A stretch of 6,227 nucleotides of DNA from Caldora sp. SIO3E6 (lineage in GTDB: Bacteria; Cyanobacteriota; Cyanobacteriia; Cyanobacteriales; Coleofasciculaceae), in the NCBI GenBank assembly GCA_010672185.1, contig JAAHHL010000443.1, positions 1-6,227 of the forward strand, in the 5' to 3' direction. Of this stretch, positions 5,137-6,227 are shown in pieces. The position numbers and the translations under genes were made by a program. Numbering within the stretch: the stretch's first letter is position 1; each line of letters starts with the position of its first letter. The notes beneath the pieces were generated by a model. It ran no database searches. It was not told the DNA's origin and saw only the letters and a list, made by a program, of their open reading frames with translations.

Positions 5137-6227
5137 ATGAATATTCTACTAGAAGTTTCAGATAATTTTATAAACAAAAATGAAGTAAAGCAAATAGTAT
5201 ACAATCCCATTAGTGTAATATCCCAAGTAATATTTTGGACAAATAAAGAACCTGAGATGACTGAAATAATTCTTAGTTTAATAATAAAAAATGATTTTCA
5301 AATTCTTAATGGGGAAGAAGAAGATAAGGTTAAATACTTTGTTCAAAATAACATCATAAAAAATTGGCAAAATAGTGAATCAGCACCAGCACAACATCTG
5401 AAGACAATTCATGATCAAATTATCAAACATCAGCACAAGACCAAAATTTTGTTAAAACTGTACCAGGTTTTATTTTCAGAAAAAATACTAACAGATGACA
5501 GTTTAGAAGTACAAGCTTTGCTACAATCGAAGCTACTAGTTACTGAAGATGGACAGCTAAAAGTTCACAACCCTATATATAAAGCTGTTTTTAATCAAGA
5601 ATGGGTAGAAAAAGAGTTGAAGTATATAAATAACCCAAAACCTTATTCAGAGAATACTAAAAATAAAAAATATATAGAGAATTTTCTTAAAGTTCTCTAT
5701 AGTATCCCAGCCAAGTTCTATCCATTTCCCATTATTATATTTTTACTTTTGTTTTTAGGAGTTAGTTTTCCCAAGTTGAAAGAATGGATAGTCAGCACAA
5801 CTCAGATTGTTCCAGATGAAATTCAACCAGGAGATGAATCTATACAGAAGCCAATTAGTGCTGGAGAAAGGATTTTAATAACAACAGAGGAGGTTGGCCA
5901 GGAAAATCTTCAATTCCGAGAAGCTAAAAAGAGCGGAGTAGAAGCAATGGCTAGCGGAAATTACCAGTTAGCAGTCAACTACTTTGAAGAAGCACTCCAA
6001 CATTATCGCAACGCACCTGAGACCCTGATTTACCTGAATAATGCTCGCAGTGAAGCTAAAAATCAACCAACCTACACAATTGCGGCAGCAGTGCCTATTA
6101 CCCAAGATCTAGCAGCAGCACAGGCAATGTTGCGTGGAGTTGCTCAAGCTCAACATCAGCTCAATGAAGCTGGAGGAATTAACGGAGTTCTGCTTAAGGT
6201 AGTGATCTCTGACGATGGTGATAACCC
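5137..6227 (+). CDS. Membrane receptor: winged-helix-like, TM, TPR-like, periplasmic-binding (partial)
   Basis: The frame is open to the window edge (363 codons seen, no stop), so the 3' end is missing. Residues about 23-165 repeat the post-NTPase architecture of the preceding gene: NPISVISQVIFWTNKEP, KYFVQNNIIKNW (66-77), HLKTIHDQI, a degenerate LLVTEDGQLKVHNPIYKAVF at 133-152, then QEWVEKEL. No P-loop is present. One membrane helix lies at about 194-211 (FPIIIFLLLFLGVSF). Beyond it, residues 243-308 (GERILITTEE; REAKKSGVEAMASGNYQLAV; YFEEAL; PETLIYLNNAR) form a TPR-like stretch. From 312 (TYTIAAAVPI, LRGVAQAQ, NEAGGINGVLLKVVISDDGD) begins a type-I periplasmic binding domain of the branched-chain amino-acid type (Peripla_BP_6-like). 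The inferred topology is N-terminus in, sensor out. It is probably a ligand receptor signalling to the cytoplasmic half, not a free transporter component, since no permease is visible. The start is fixed by a strong Shine-Dalgarno. Confidence 0.85.
   Translation, partial: MNILLEVSDNFINKNEVKQIVYNPISVISQVIFWTNKEPEMTEIILSLIIKNDFQILNGEEEDKVKYFVQNNIIKNWQNSESAPAQHLKTIHDQIIKHQHKTKILLKLYQVLFSEKILTDDSLEVQALLQSKLLVTEDGQLKVHNPIYKAVFNQEWVEKELKYINNPKPYSENTKNKKYIENFLKVLYSIPAKFYPFPIIIFLLLFLGVSFPKLKEWIVSTTQIVPDEIQPGDESIQKPISAGERILITTEEVGQENLQFREAKKSGVEAMASGNYQLAVNYFEEALQHYRNAPETLIYLNNARSEAKNQPTYTIAAAVPITQDLAAAQAMLRGVAQAQHQLNEAGGINGVLLKVVISDDGDN
5716..5772 (+). other. Transmembrane segment of the sensor protein
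   Basis: Codons for residues about 194-212 encode a continuous hydrophobic run of about 17 residues between a Lys-containing stretch (KVLYSIPAKF) and PKLKEW. It separates the winged-helix-like half from the ligand-binding half. It also lies close to the point where base composition changes from AT-rich to normal. Confidence 0.8.

Noticed and set aside
5137..6227. Reading the third gene as an ordinary ABC-transporter binding protein
   Set aside because: It has no N-terminal signal peptide; about 190 cytoplasmic-type residues and one membrane helix precede the binding domain, and no permease or ATPase gene is adjacent in the window.

Overview
The window looks like the accessory genome of a filamentous, Nostoc/Anabaena-type cyanobacterium. 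It has four HIP1 octamers (GCGATCGC), a heptanucleotide tandem repeat of the kind known from heterocystous cyanobacteria, five copies of a short palindrome built on ACAGGCATCCTGCCTGT, and protein families (AAA-like HTH-NTPase, DUF433/DUF5615, substrate-binding receptor with a transmembrane segment) that are abundant there. I see no transposase, tRNA, rRNA or CRISPR array.

Layout. 1-278: intergenic, with an octamer repeat, a 65-bp inverted-repeat element and a (CCTCCTG)5 tract. 279-1238 (minus): an XRE-like HTH plus AAA-like (STAND-type) NTPase whose product stops just after the GGxPY motif, so the usual C-terminal part is missing; its Walker B reads LCLDG rather than LxLDE. 1372-1485 and 2206-2319 (plus a third partial unit to 2410): near-identical direct repeats that bracket a two-gene toxin-antitoxin module, DUF433 antitoxin (1631-1846) and PIN-like DUF5615 toxin (1848-2168). 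2415-2524 (minus): a 110-bp broken copy of the Walker A region of the 279-1238 gene, about 89% identical, with an in-frame stop and a ruined P-loop. 2525-3316: gene-poor stretch with inverted repeats. 3317-6227 (plus): three co-directional genes, the last running off the window.

The plus-strand cluster is the most unusual part. Gene 1 (159 aa) and gene 2 (428 aa) share an N-terminal helical hairpin with a common KFEL motif, which suggests homotypic pairing like that of effector-associated domains in NTP-dependent conflict systems. Gene 2 and gene 3 each carry the post-NTPase half of cyanobacterial AAA-like/STAND proteins (GxP-type motif followed by a winged-helix-like region), yet neither has a Walker A or B. 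Gene 3 then has one transmembrane helix, a short TPR-like stretch and the start of a type-I periplasmic binding domain. I infer a membrane signalling system in which a periplasmic ligand sensor is coupled to an NTPase-free adaptor in the cytoplasm. The minus-strand NTPase ends at the motif where the two adaptor proteins begin, so the missing halves are complementary; whether they work together is speculation.

Base composition supports a mosaic origin. About 4000-5780 is very AT-rich (one 60-base line, 4381-4440, has only 11 G/C), while the 159-aa gene and the sensor-coding end of gene 3 are near 48-50% G+C in sampled lines.
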